DNA from: Acidovorax_G sp046289925 | GTDB taxonomy: Bacteria; Pseudomonadota; Gammaproteobacteria; Burkholderiales; Burkholderiaceae_C | Reading direction: 5' to 3' | DNA: 42,461 nt | Assembly: GCA_046289925.1 (NCBI GenBank) | Contig: JBKBUN010000004.1 | Location: forward strand, 1 to 42,461 | Part shown: positions 9,401-16,139 of the stretch, piece by piece | How the letters are laid out: each line of letters opens with the position of its first letter | How positions within the stretch are numbered: the stretch's first letter is position 1 | Notes under the pieces: model-generated | The model's input: only the letters and a program-made list of their open reading frames with translations | The model's database searches: none | What the model was told of the DNA's origin: nothing | Translations under genes and position numbers: made by a program

Positions 9401-9620
9401 TGCCGTGGGCTTCGGCGCAGCCGATGCGAGCTTCCGCTCGCCCATGGCCGTGGCGGTGATCGGCGGGCTCATCACCTCGACCTTCTTGAGTCTGCTGGTG
9501 ATTCCAGCGGTGTTCACCTGGATCGACGACCTGGGCCAATGGCTGCTGCGCCTGGGCCGGCGCATCGGCCAGCGCGATACGCCAGCACGGGCTGCAGCGC
9601 CCAAGGTGGGCTCGGCGTGA
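6492..9620 (+). CDS. RND multidrug efflux permease, HAE1 family
   Basis: Proton-driven inner-membrane pump of the tripartite exporter, 1042 residues, the usual length. It starts MNVSAWSIRNPIPALMLFVL, a cytoplasmic lead and TM1, behind a good AAGGAG site. The proton relay is intact: adjacent Asp407 and Asp408 in VDDAIVEVENI (same numbering as AcrB) and a Lys at about 921 in GIATKNSILLVEYA. The two large periplasmic loops and twelve expected membrane segments are present. HAE1 pumps export drugs, solvents or other amphipathic compounds. The substrate cannot be told from sequence. It is the last gene of the operon; a GC hairpin follows at 9633. Confidence 0.95.
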   Translation: MNVSAWSIRNPIPALMLFVLLTFGGLLSFKAMKVQNFPDIDLPTISVTVALPGASPTQLENDVARKIENSIATLQGVKHIYTKVQDGGATITAEFRLEKPTQEALDDVRSAVSRVRGDLPGDVRDPIVSKMDLAAQPVLAFTIRSVPASPGAPPRLDDEALSWFVDNDVAKKLLAVRGVGAVNRVGGVDRQVQVALDPLELQALGATAADISRQLRLVQIESAGGRTDVGGAEQPVRTLATVQTAQELAALALALPDGRSIRLDQVATVQDTIAEPRALALLNGKPVVGFEVARSKGASEVEVGAAVQQALAELRAQHPDLEITEAFNFVQPVQEGYDGSMQLLYEGAFLAVVVVWLFLRDWRATFVSAVALPLSVIPAFIGMYLLGFSINVITLLALSLVVGILVDDAIVEVENIVRHLRMGKTPLQAAMEAADEIGLAVIATTFTLIAVFLPTAFMSGIAGKFFKQFGWTAALAVFASLVVARMLTPMMAAYLLKPMVDAEREPRWMPTYLRWAAWCVRHRSITFLATAVFFAGSLALIALLPTGFIPPDDNSQTQVYLELPPGATLAQTRASAEDARQRIAALDHVQSVYTTIGGGSAGADPFMGAGTAETRKATLTILLDPRGDRPRKQVIENRIRAALEPLPGVRSKVGLGGSGEKYVLVLTGDDPQALSQAALAVEKDLRTIPGLGNVASTASLVRSEIAVRPDFARAADLGVTSAAMAETLRIATLGDYDVALPKLNLASRQVPIVVKLQDRARQDLAVLERLTVPGARGPVMLSQVATLEFSAGPAVVDRYDRTRNVNFEIELSGLPLGEVTKAVEALPSIQNLPPGVRQVTVGDAEVMGELFASFGLAMLTGVLCIYIVLVLLFKDFLHPVTILAALPLSLGGAFVGLLLAQKSFSMPSLIGLIMLMGIATKNSILLVEYAIVARREQGMSRFDALIDACHKRARPIIMTTLAMGAGMLPIAVGFGAADASFRSPMAVAVIGGLITSTFLSLLVIPAVFTWIDDLGQWLLRLGRRIGQRDTPARAAAPKVGSA

Positions 9621-9632
9621 TGGGGACCACGA

Positions 9633-9648
9633 CGGGGCTTCTGCCCCG
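9633..9648 (+). terminator. GC hairpin after the RND operon, possible terminator
   Basis: CGGGGC and GCCCCG form a perfect 6-bp stem with a TTCT loop 12 bases after the pump stop codon. There is no T-tract, so it may only stabilise the 3' end or be Rho-assisted. Confidence 0.35.
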
Positions 9649-9688
9649 CGTTCCAGCCGACGAAGTGCAACCAGGCGTTACATAATCA

Positions 9689-9703
9689 GGGGGCTTTGCC
9701 CCC
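9689..9703 (+). promoter_or_regulatory. Hairpin immediately upstream of the HD-GYP start codon
   Basis: GGGGGC-TTT-GCCCCC is a perfect 6-bp stem with a 3-base loop, ending 7 bases before the ATG at 9711. No Shine-Dalgarno sequence is visible outside the stem, so folding would leave the ribosome only GGCCGCC next to the start. A role in translation control is inferred. Confidence 0.4.
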
Positions 9704-9710
9704 GGCCGCC

Positions 9711-10910
9711 ATGAACCTCGTCCCGCTCAACATCGACACGATCCAGATCGGTCAGCCGCTGCCTTTCATCTTGCGCGACCCTGACGGCGTGCTGCTGGCC
9801 AGCCGTGGCTATGTGATCAGCAGCCGCGAGGAACTCGACAACCTCGTCGCCCGGGGCCGCCAGCTGTGCGTGGACGTGGACGAGTCGGGCGACAGCCTCC
9901 GTGCCTACCTGGCGCAGCTGCAGAAGATGCTGATGGCCGACACTTCGCTGGGCGAACTGGCGGCGGTCAAGATTCCGGTTGTGCATCGGGAACGCGAGCG
10001 CGAAGAGCGCCAGTCGCTCGACTGGCCTGCGCTGCAACTGCACGCCACGCACCTGCTGCGCGCGCCCGGCGAAGGCGACTTTCTGCTCCGGTTCGAACAT
10101 CTGCACGAGGAGTTGGTGCGCCGCTGCACACAGGCACCCGACGCCACGCTGCTCGCCCTGGTGTACCTGTCGACCCAGGAAACGCGCATGTACAGCGCCA
10201 CCCACGCCATGCTGGTCAGCTGCGCCTGCATGCTGGCCGCACGCTCGGTGCTGCGCTGGCCCGAAGTGCGCGTGCTGCAGGTGGGCCGTGTCGCGCTGAG
10301 CATGAACATCGGCATGACCGAGCTGCAAGACCAGCTCGCCCAGCAGGCGCAGCCGCTGACGAGCCGCCAAATTGCCTCGATCCAGCACCACGCTGCACGC
10401 TCCGAGGCCGTGCTGCATTCGCTGGGCGTGCAAGATGCCGACTGGCTCGAAGCCGTGCGCTGCCACCACGACCGCAGCCCCGGCCCGCTGGCCGATCGCA
10501 GCCCCGCCCAGCAGATGGCGCGGCTGGTACAGCGCGCCGACGTGTTTGCCGCTCGCCTGGCCCCGCGCGCCAACCGCTGGCCCATGGCCGCCACCGCGGC
10601 CATGCAGGCCAGCTACTACGACGAAGAGCGCAAAGTGGACGAAGCCGGTGCAGCCCTGGTCAAGGCGCTAGGGGTGTACCCGCCGGGCACCTTCGTGCGG
10701 CTGATCACCCAGGAGGTGGCCGTGGTGCTGCGCCGCGGTGCCAGCGCCACCACACCGCGCGTGGCCGTGGTCATGAACCGCCAGGGCATGGCCACAGGCG
10801 AGTTCATTCCGCGCGATACCGCGCTGCCGCAGTGGAAAATTGCCTCGGTGGTAGCGCTCAAGGACGTGCGCGTCAATCTGTCGCTGGAGCGCTTGCTGGC
10901 GATGCTATGA
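9711..10910 (+). CDS. HD-GYP-like signalling protein with degenerate catalytic residues
   Basis: A 399-residue cytoplasmic protein. The N-terminal 85 residues form the small domain that often precedes HD-GYP modules (QPLPFILRDPDGVLLASRGY). The rest follows the HD-GYP fold: YSATHAM at 161-167 fits the first conserved helix, and IxRxADVFAARLAPR-like helices appear near 270-286. The metal-binding HD pair is replaced by Met-Asn in SMNIGM (197-202), and the GYP loop after CHHD (251-254) is not conserved. Cyclic-di-GMP hydrolysis is therefore unlikely, and a binding or partner role is more plausible. A TTG 15 bases upstream is in frame, but the ATG is preferred. Confidence 0.8.
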   Translation: MNLVPLNIDTIQIGQPLPFILRDPDGVLLASRGYVISSREELDNLVARGRQLCVDVDESGDSLRAYLAQLQKMLMADTSLGELAAVKIPVVHREREREERQSLDWPALQLHATHLLRAPGEGDFLLRFEHLHEELVRRCTQAPDATLLALVYLSTQETRMYSATHAMLVSCACMLAARSVLRWPEVRVLQVGRVALSMNIGMTELQDQLAQQAQPLTSRQIASIQHHAARSEAVLHSLGVQDADWLEAVRCHHDRSPGPLADRSPAQQMARLVQRADVFAARLAPRANRWPMAATAAMQASYYDEERKVDEAGAALVKALGVYPPGTFVRLITQEVAVVLRRGASATTPRVAVVMNRQGMATGEFIPRDTALPQWKIASVVALKDVRVNLSLERLLAML

Positions 10911-11150
10911 GTTCGCGCCAGACCTGCACGGCCTGGGGCAAAAGCGCCAGATCCGTGATCGCCTGAACGTCCGGAGGCCAGGCCTCGCGCAGCCGCGGAT
11001 GCGCCCCCTGCGACCCACAGCGCTACGTCGGCAGGCAGTCCGGCGCGCAGTTGCTGCAGCCCGGCACGCAGCGCACGATCAAAGACCCCAGCGCTACAAC
11101 TGGGCCAGCACATCGGCCCCGCAAGCCTGCACTGCCCGCAGCGGTCCATT
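10873..11150 (-). pseudogene. Frameshifted remnant of a MerR-like regulator C-terminus
   Basis: Reading the minus strand, three overlapping frames give pieces that join into one plausible protein end: ACGADVLAQL, then RALRAGLQQLRAGLPADVAL, then AHPRLREAWPPDVQAITDLA and LLPQAVQVWRELIA before a TGA. A TAG interrupts the first piece, and two frame changes separate the others. The pattern (LRxGLxxLRxxLPxxVxLWV, then a short tail ending VWREL) resembles the cobalamin-binding-like C-terminus of MerR-family regulators. No DNA-binding half is left. It overlaps the HD-GYP gene's end by 38 bases. Between it and the peroxidase start I see no gene. The family assignment is tentative; decay is well supported by the frame changes. 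Confidence 0.4.
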
Positions 11151-11343
11151 TTTCACCGTCTTGGGGCCCCATAGTCCTGTGCGCAAGGAGGCACAACGCC
11201 GCATGGCACGTCGGGCATGGTGCTGGCGGGCGCATCCAATACGGTGTTTGCCACGTAAACCAATCAGTACAAATTAAAACTGTGGTGGACAAAAAATGAT
11301 GGAGCAGTTAAATTGCCCAGAACAATACACGGCGGAGGTTGGA

Positions 11344-11967
11344 ATGTCTGGATTCTTTCGTTACTGGCGCCTCGGCGGGACATGGGCGGTGAGCTTGGCG
11401 GCTGCCGCCTGGCTGCCAGTCACCCAGGCCCATGCATCGAACGCTCCTGCCCCGGCTGCAGCCGGCAGCGCGGCCGCGTGCCCCGGCGTGCTGCAGCACA
11501 CCTTCCCACGCCTGCAGGACGAAAAGCCGCAATCGCTGTGCCAATACGCGGGCAAAGTGCTGCTGGTGGTCAACACGGCCAGCTACTGCGGATTCACGGG
11601 GCAGTACAAGGACCTGGAAGCGCTGTACGCCAAATACAAAGACCGCGGCTTGGTCGTGCTGGGCTTCCCTTCCAATGACTTCTCGCAGGAAACCGGCTCC
11701 AACCAACAGATCGCAGAGTTCTGCGAAAACACCTTCGGCGTGAAGTTTCCGATGTTTGCCAAGAGCCACGTGACAGGCCCGCAGGCCAGTCCGTTTTACC
11801 GCCAGCTGGCCGAAGCGACGGGCACCGCTCCGAAGTGGAACTTCCACAAATATCTGATCGGCCGTGACGGCAAGGTCATCGACAGCTACTCCAGCTTCAC
11901 CGCGCCCGACAGCCGAGGCTTGGTCCGCGCCATCGAGCAGCAGCTGGCCCTTGGCGCTTCCCGTTGA
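11344..11967 (+). CDS. Exported glutathione peroxidase-family thiol peroxidase
   Basis: Reduces hydrogen or lipid hydroperoxides. The catalytic set is complete with cysteine in place of selenocysteine: Cys82 in NTASYCGFTGQY, Gln115 in FPSNDFSQETG, and Trp165-Asn166 in KWNFHKYLIG. GGAGG sits eight bases before the ATG at 11344, giving 207 residues. An upstream in-frame ATG at 11296 would bury the signal peptide. Residues 11-32 form a signal peptide ending AHA, and a 20-residue Ala/Pro linker follows, so the enzyme is probably periplasmic. Many bacterial relatives use thioredoxin rather than glutathione; extra cysteines (46, 66, 127) could be resolving residues. It stands alone, upstream of the lipid-modification operon. 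Confidence 0.92.
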   Translation: MSGFFRYWRLGGTWAVSLAAAAWLPVTQAHASNAPAPAAAGSAAACPGVLQHTFPRLQDEKPQSLCQYAGKVLLVVNTASYCGFTGQYKDLEALYAKYKDRGLVVLGFPSNDFSQETGSNQQIAEFCENTFGVKFPMFAKSHVTGPQASPFYRQLAEATGTAPKWNFHKYLIGRDGKVIDSYSSFTAPDSRGLVRAIEQQLALGASR

Positions 11968-12021
11968 GGTATCCCATGCCCCGCGCGCTCGCTGCTTCTC
12001 AAAATTTTCTGCCCACCCCCT

Positions 12022-12050
12022 GGAACTTTCGCGGGGTGCCCTCACTCTTG
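12022..12050 (+). promoter_or_regulatory. Candidate ECF (RpoE-type) promoter of the lipid-modification operon
   Basis: GGAACTTT matches the -35 element of RpoE-type ECF sigma factors, and TCTTG sits 17 bases after the GGAACTT core where a TCTxA-like -10 is expected. It is 168 bases upstream of the first gene, leaving a long structured leader. The -10 match is partial, and no ECF sigma or ChrR gene is in the window. Confidence 0.4.
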
Positions 12051-12088
12051 TTCACAACAGGGCGCTGCACACGCCCCACTGGTTTGAC

Positions 12089-12181
12089 GTTGCGAAGCCT
12101 TTCGGGCCCTTGTGTCCCGACTGACCTCCTGGAGCGCTTCTCCTCCCTCCCTCTCTTTTTCGTTTCGGGACGCTTCGCAAC
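12089..12181 (+). repeat. Long-range inverted repeat in the operon leader
   Basis: GTTGCGAAGC (12089-12098) and GCTTCGCAAC (12172-12181) are perfect complements. Inside them TCCCGA (12115-12120) pairs with TCGGGA (12165-12170), leaving an asymmetric bulge on the left arm and a pyrimidine-rich loop. CTTTTTATT follows the right arm, so in RNA this could act as an attenuator or terminator-like structure. Confidence 0.5.
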
Positions 12182-12196
12182 CTTTTTATTCCGGGT

Positions 12197-12213
12197 GGCT
12201 CCCGCAGGGAGCC
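12197..12213 (+). promoter_or_regulatory. Hairpin that buries the ribosome binding site of the first operon gene
   Basis: GGCTCCC-GCA-GGGAGCC is a perfect 7-bp stem with a 3-base loop. The only Shine-Dalgarno-like sequence (AGGGAG) lies in its right arm, and the stem ends 4 bases before the ATG at 12218. Translation should be weak unless the stem opens. Temperature, a protein or an antisense RNA could do this, but that is inference. Confidence 0.5.
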
Positions 12214-12217
12214 GCTC

Positions 12218-13519
12218 ATGAGAGTCGCCATCGTCGGCTCCGGCATTTCGGGCCTGGGAGCCGCCCACCTCCTCAAAGACCACGCGCATGTCACCCTTTA
12301 CGAGGCGGGCGACTACTTCGGGGGGCACACACACACCGTAGACGTCACGCTGCCCACAGCCCGGGGCACCGTCACCCATGGCGTGGACACCGGGTTCCTG
12401 GTCTTCAACGAGCGCACCTACCCCAACCTGATCCGCCTGCTGACCGAACTGGGCGTGGCAACGTCCAAGTCCGACATGTCGTTCTCGGTGCAAGCTCCGC
12501 GCCCCGGGCGCGGACCGCTGGAGTGGAGCGGCTCCAACCTGTCCACCGTGTTCGCGCAGCGCCGCAACCTCACCAACCCCCACTTTCTGGGCATGCTGAT
12601 GGATTTGCTGCGCTTCAACCGGCTGTGCACCCGCATCGCCGAAGCGAACGCCGAACAGTCGCTGATGCAGCCGCTGGGCGAGTTTCTGCAAGAGCATCGC
12701 TTTGGCCAGGCCTTCCGCGACTGGTACTTCCTGCCCATGCTGGGCTGCATCTGGAGCTGCCCCACTGACCAGATGCTCAAGTTCCCGGTGGCCACCATGA
12801 TCCGGTTCTGCCACAACCACGGGCTGCTCCAGGTGAACGACCGGCCGCAATGGTGGACGGTGACGGGGGGCGCGCGCCATTATGTCGAGCGCATCCTGTC
12901 CGGGATTGCCGACAAGCGCCTCTCGACCCCCGTGCTGCGCATTGAGCGTGACAGTGCGGGCGTGCGCGTTCACACGGCTGGCCTCGTAGAACACTTCGAC
13001 CACGTGGTGCTGGCCACGCACTCCGACCAATCGCTGGCCCTGCTGGCAGCGCCGACCTTGCAAGAGCGCGCCGTACTGGGGGCGATTCGCTACCAGTCCA
13101 ACCGTGCGGTCCTCCACACCGACACCTCGGTCCTGCCGCGGCAACGTGCCGCCTGGGCGGCCTGGAATTACGAGCGCGCCGAAGCGTCCGACCGGGAATC
13201 CGCCCAGGTCTGCCTGCACTACTGGCTCAACCAGTTGCAGCCACTACCGTTCGAGCAACCGGTGATCGTGTCGCTCAATCCCGTGCGCCCCATCGACCCG
13301 GCCACCGTCGTGGGCGAATACGAGTACGCGCATCCGGTCTTCGACCTGCCGGCGATTCGGGCCCAGCAATGGGTCGGCCAGTTGCAAGGCCGCCACCACA
13401 CCTGGTTCTGCGGCGCCTGGACGGGCTACGGCTTCCATGAAGACGGACTCAAATCCGGCATGGCCGTCGCCCGTTCGCTGCAGGCGCTTGGGCCGCAAAC
13501 CCTGGCGGAGGCTGCGTGA
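12218..13519 (+). CDS. FAD-dependent amine-oxidase-type oxidoreductase (lipid desaturase/oxidase candidate)
   Basis: A 433-residue flavoprotein. The N-terminal Rossmann motif is GSGISGLGAAHL (residues 7-18), followed by the acidic YEAGDYFGGHTHTVD segment typical of flavin amine oxidases and protoporphyrinogen-oxidase-like enzymes. The C-terminus has the second FAD-contact motif, GAWTGYGFHEDGLKSGMA. Proteins of this group sit next to DUF1365 and CFA-synthase genes in many proteobacteria. In Rhodobacter sphaeroides a relative belongs to the RpoE-ChrR response and, from memory, to methylated furan fatty acid synthesis. It leads an eight-gene operon, and its stop overlaps the GTG start of the next gene. 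The substrate here is inferred to be an acyl chain. Confidence 0.88.
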   Translation: MRVAIVGSGISGLGAAHLLKDHAHVTLYEAGDYFGGHTHTVDVTLPTARGTVTHGVDTGFLVFNERTYPNLIRLLTELGVATSKSDMSFSVQAPRPGRGPLEWSGSNLSTVFAQRRNLTNPHFLGMLMDLLRFNRLCTRIAEANAEQSLMQPLGEFLQEHRFGQAFRDWYFLPMLGCIWSCPTDQMLKFPVATMIRFCHNHGLLQVNDRPQWWTVTGGARHYVERILSGIADKRLSTPVLRIERDSAGVRVHTAGLVEHFDHVVLATHSDQSLALLAAPTLQERAVLGAIRYQSNRAVLHTDTSVLPRQRAAWAAWNYERAEASDRESAQVCLHYWLNQLQPLPFEQPVIVSLNPVRPIDPATVVGEYEYAHPVFDLPAIRAQQWVGQLQGRHHTWFCGAWTGYGFHEDGLKSGMAVARSLQALGPQTLAEAA

Positions 13520-14319
13520 GCACAGCGACGGCAGACGCATGCGCCACGGGCCCGCTGCTGGGCTTCGGGCAGGTGCGCCACACGCGGCTGCGCCCTCGGC
13601 GGCACGCGTTCGCCTATCCCACATTTTTTCTGATGCTGCCCATGCGGCGTCTCGCCGCATATTCCGGCGCGCTGGCGGTGAACCGCAGAGGCGCCATCAG
13701 CTTTCACGACTGCGACCATGGCGATGGGCGCGGCCCTGAGCGGGGTGGGGCGCTCGCATGGCTGGACGGTCTGCTGCGCGCCGAAGGCATCGACGATGCC
13801 ACGGGCGAGGTCTGGCTGCACTGCTACCCACGCGTGCTGGGCTACACCTTCAAGCCGGTGAGCTTCTGGTACTGCCACCGCCCGGATGGAAGCCTGCGCG
13901 CCATTCTGGTCGAGGTGAACAACACGTTTGGCGAGCGGCACTGCTACCTGCTAGACCAGCAGCCGCGCTACGGCCAGGAGCTTGCCGCGCGCAAGGTGTT
14001 CCATGTCTCGCCGTTCTGCGAGGTCAGCGGCGGCTACCGCTTCCGATTCATGCGCACCCCCAGGAGCCCCAACGCCGAAGCCGGACGGACGGTGGTGCGC
14101 ATCGACTACGACGACGACCAGGGTCCGCTGATCCAGACCAGCGTCAGCGGCACACTCGAACCCGCTACGGCCAAGACGCTGCGCCGAGCGCTCTGGGGCT
14201 ACCCGGCCATGACGCTGGCCGTGATCGTCCGCATCCACTGGCATGCGCTGCAGTTGTGGGCCAAGCGCGTGCGTTTCCACCGCAAACCCGAGGCGCCCGC
14301 CTCGATCGTGTCCCGTTGA
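13516..14319 (+). CDS. DUF1365 family protein
   Basis: A 267-residue protein beginning at a GTG that overlaps the previous stop (GTGA). Family hallmarks are present: GQVRHTRLRPRRHAFAYP near the N-terminus, then HCYPRVLGYTFKPVSFWYC (about residues 102-120) and EVNNTFGERHCYLL. Biochemical function is not established. Members nearly always lie between a flavin amine oxidoreductase and a cyclopropane-synthase-like methyltransferase, as here, and are assumed to act on lipids. No signal peptide is seen; one hydrophobic stretch near the C-terminus (PAMTLAVIVRIHWHAL) could touch the membrane. Confidence 0.88.
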   Translation: MSTATADACATGPLLGFGQVRHTRLRPRRHAFAYPTFFLMLPMRRLAAYSGALAVNRRGAISFHDCDHGDGRGPERGGALAWLDGLLRAEGIDDATGEVWLHCYPRVLGYTFKPVSFWYCHRPDGSLRAILVEVNNTFGERHCYLLDQQPRYGQELAARKVFHVSPFCEVSGGYRFRFMRTPRSPNAEAGRTVVRIDYDDDQGPLIQTSVSGTLEPATAKTLRRALWGYPAMTLAVIVRIHWHALQLWAKRVRFHRKPEAPASIVSR

Positions 14320-14345
14320 ACCGATTTCTGCCTATCGACACCGCC

Positions 14346-15560
14346 ATGAACACGACCACCGCCTCCCGCGACCTGCCCCGCGACACACCGGCAGCGGCCC
14401 GCACGGCCCTCAAACTCATGGAGCGGCTGCAACACGGCAGCCTGACCGTGCAACTGCCCGACGGAACCCTCCAACACTTCGGCCAGGGCGGCGGACCCGC
14501 AGCGGCCATCACGCTCAAAAACTGGAACGTGTGCCAGGCCGCGCTCAAATCGGGCGACATCGGCTTTGCCGAAAGCTATATTGCAGGCGACTGGACGACG
14601 CCGCACCTGACGGATCTGCTCAAGGTCTTCATTGCCAACCGCCAGGAGGTGGAAGGCGTGATCTACGGCACCTGGGCTGGCCGACTGCTGTACCGTCTGA
14701 AGCACCTGCTGAACCGAAACACCCGCGCCAACAGCCAGAAGAACATCCACGCCCATTACGACCTGGGCAATGCCTTCTACGAGCTGTGGCTGGACGACAC
14801 GATGAATTACTCGTCGGCCTGGTTCGAAGGTGCGCTCGACGGAGACCTGCGCACGGCCCAGCATGCCAAGGTGCGCCGCGCCCTGCGCATGGCGCGGGTG
14901 CAACCGGGTGACCGCGTGCTCGAGATCGGCTGCGGCTGGGGCGCATTGGCCGAGATGGGCGCGACAGAGTTCGGCGCCCACGTGACCGGAGTGACGCTGT
15001 CCACCGAGCAGTTGGCGTTTGCGCAGGCACGCATGCAGCGGCTGGGTGTGGCGGCCCGATGCGACCTGCGGCTGCAAGACTATCGCGACATTGCCGACGG
15101 CCCCTACGACGCAATCTGCTCCATTGAAATGATCGAGGCTGTCGGCCGCGAGTACTGGCCCACCTATTTCCAGTCCGTGCGCAAGCTGCTCAAGTCGGGG
15201 GGGCGGGCCTGCATTCAGAGCATCGTCATCGACGACAGCCTGTTTGCCCGCTACATCAGCTCCACCGATTTCATCCAGCAGTACATCTTCCCGGGCGGCT
15301 GCCTGCCGTGCCCAAGCGAGTTCCGCCGCGAAGCCGCTGCGGCCGGCCTGCGCGTGGAAGACGAGTTCGCGTTTGGTCAGGACTACGCCGAAACCCTCAA
15401 ACGCTGGCGCGAGCGCTTTCTGGCACAGCGTCAACGCATCCTGCAGCTGGGCTTCGACGAGCGCTTCATGCACATCTGGGAGTTCTACCTCGCCTACTGC
15501 GAGGCGGCTTTTGCCATGCGCAACATCGACCTGGTGCAGTACACGCTGCTCAAGGACTGA
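14346..15560 (+). CDS. Cyclopropane-fatty-acid-synthase-type S-adenosylmethionine methyltransferase
   Basis: A 404-residue enzyme expected to transfer a methyl(ene) group from S-adenosylmethionine to the double bond of an unsaturated phospholipid acyl chain at the membrane. The SAM-binding motif VLEIGCGWG is at 191-199. The family's AHYDLGNAFYELWLD (137-150) with MNYSSAWF and CSIEMIEAVG follow the CFA pattern, and the C-terminal ARYISSTDFIQQYIFPGG region is conserved. The product may be a cyclopropane, a methyl branch or a precursor of a furan acid; the operon partners favour something beyond a plain cyclopropane. The start at 14346 is the first ATG, 26 bases after the DUF1365 stop. Confidence 0.93.
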   Translation: MNTTTASRDLPRDTPAAARTALKLMERLQHGSLTVQLPDGTLQHFGQGGGPAAAITLKNWNVCQAALKSGDIGFAESYIAGDWTTPHLTDLLKVFIANRQEVEGVIYGTWAGRLLYRLKHLLNRNTRANSQKNIHAHYDLGNAFYELWLDDTMNYSSAWFEGALDGDLRTAQHAKVRRALRMARVQPGDRVLEIGCGWGALAEMGATEFGAHVTGVTLSTEQLAFAQARMQRLGVAARCDLRLQDYRDIADGPYDAICSIEMIEAVGREYWPTYFQSVRKLLKSGGRACIQSIVIDDSLFARYISSTDFIQQYIFPGGCLPCPSEFRREAAAAGLRVEDEFAFGQDYAETLKRWRERFLAQRQRILQLGFDERFMHIWEFYLAYCEAAFAMRNIDLVQYTLLKD

Positions 15561-15575
15561 GCACAGGAGTTCGCC

Positions 15576-16139
15576 ATGCACCGAAGCGCCCATCCGGCCA
15601 CAACCGCGCTGGCAGCATTGGCTCTGGCCTGTGTCCTTGCCGGTACGGCCGCGCAGGCCAACGAAGCGCCCAGTGCGCTCGCAGGGGCTCAACTGGCGGG
15701 GCAGGGCACATTGCGCTTCTTCGGCTTCGAGGTGTACCGCGCCCGGCTGTGGGTCCGGCCCGGCTTCGATGCGGCCGACTATGCCGCGCATCCCCTGGCG
15801 CTGGAATTGACCTACCTGCGCGACTTCTCCGCCGAGGCGATCGCCAAAAGGTCCATCCAGGAAATGCGCCGGGTGGGACGTTTCTCACCGGAGCAGGCCA
15901 CGCGCTGGCAGGCCCAGTTGCAAGCGGCGCTGCCCGATGTGAAGGCAGGCGACCGGCTCACCGGCGTGTACACCCCGGGGGGCAGTGCGGTGTTCGTGAT
16001 GGGCGGACGCACCGTCGGCGAGGTGGTCGACCCCGAATTCGCACGCCTGTTCTTCGGCATCTGGCTCTCACCGCAAACCTCTGAACCTGCGCTGCGCCAG
16101 TCCCTGATCGCTTTGACGCGACCTGCGGGTGCCCCATGA
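15576..16139 (+). CDS. Periplasmic chalcone-isomerase-like protein
   Basis: A 187-residue exported protein. Residues 1-29 form a signal peptide (LAALALACVLAGTAAQA). The rest matches the bacterial chalcone-isomerase-like fold: LRFFGFEVYRARLWV, LTYLRDFSAEAIAKRSIQEM and AVFVMGGRTVGEVVDPEFARLFFGIWL. Plant and bacterial members include fatty-acid-binding proteins without isomerase activity. In this operon a role in binding acyl chains in the periplasm is the most economical idea. Its TGA overlaps the ATG of the MFS gene. Confidence 0.88.
   Translation: MHRSAHPATTALAALALACVLAGTAAQANEAPSALAGAQLAGQGTLRFFGFEVYRARLWVRPGFDAADYAAHPLALELTYLRDFSAEAIAKRSIQEMRRVGRFSPEQATRWQAQLQAALPDVKAGDRLTGVYTPGGSAVFVMGGRTVGEVVDPEFARLFFGIWLSPQTSEPALRQSLIALTRPAGAP

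Noticed and set aside
9696..9710. TTG start adding five residues to the HD-GYP protein
   Set aside because: It lies within the hairpin and lacks a ribosome binding site; the ATG at 9711 gives the usual family start.
11248..11276. Sigma-70 promoter for the peroxidase (TTGCCA with AT-rich sequence downstream)
   Set aside because: No -10 with acceptable sequence at 16-18 bases; left unassigned.
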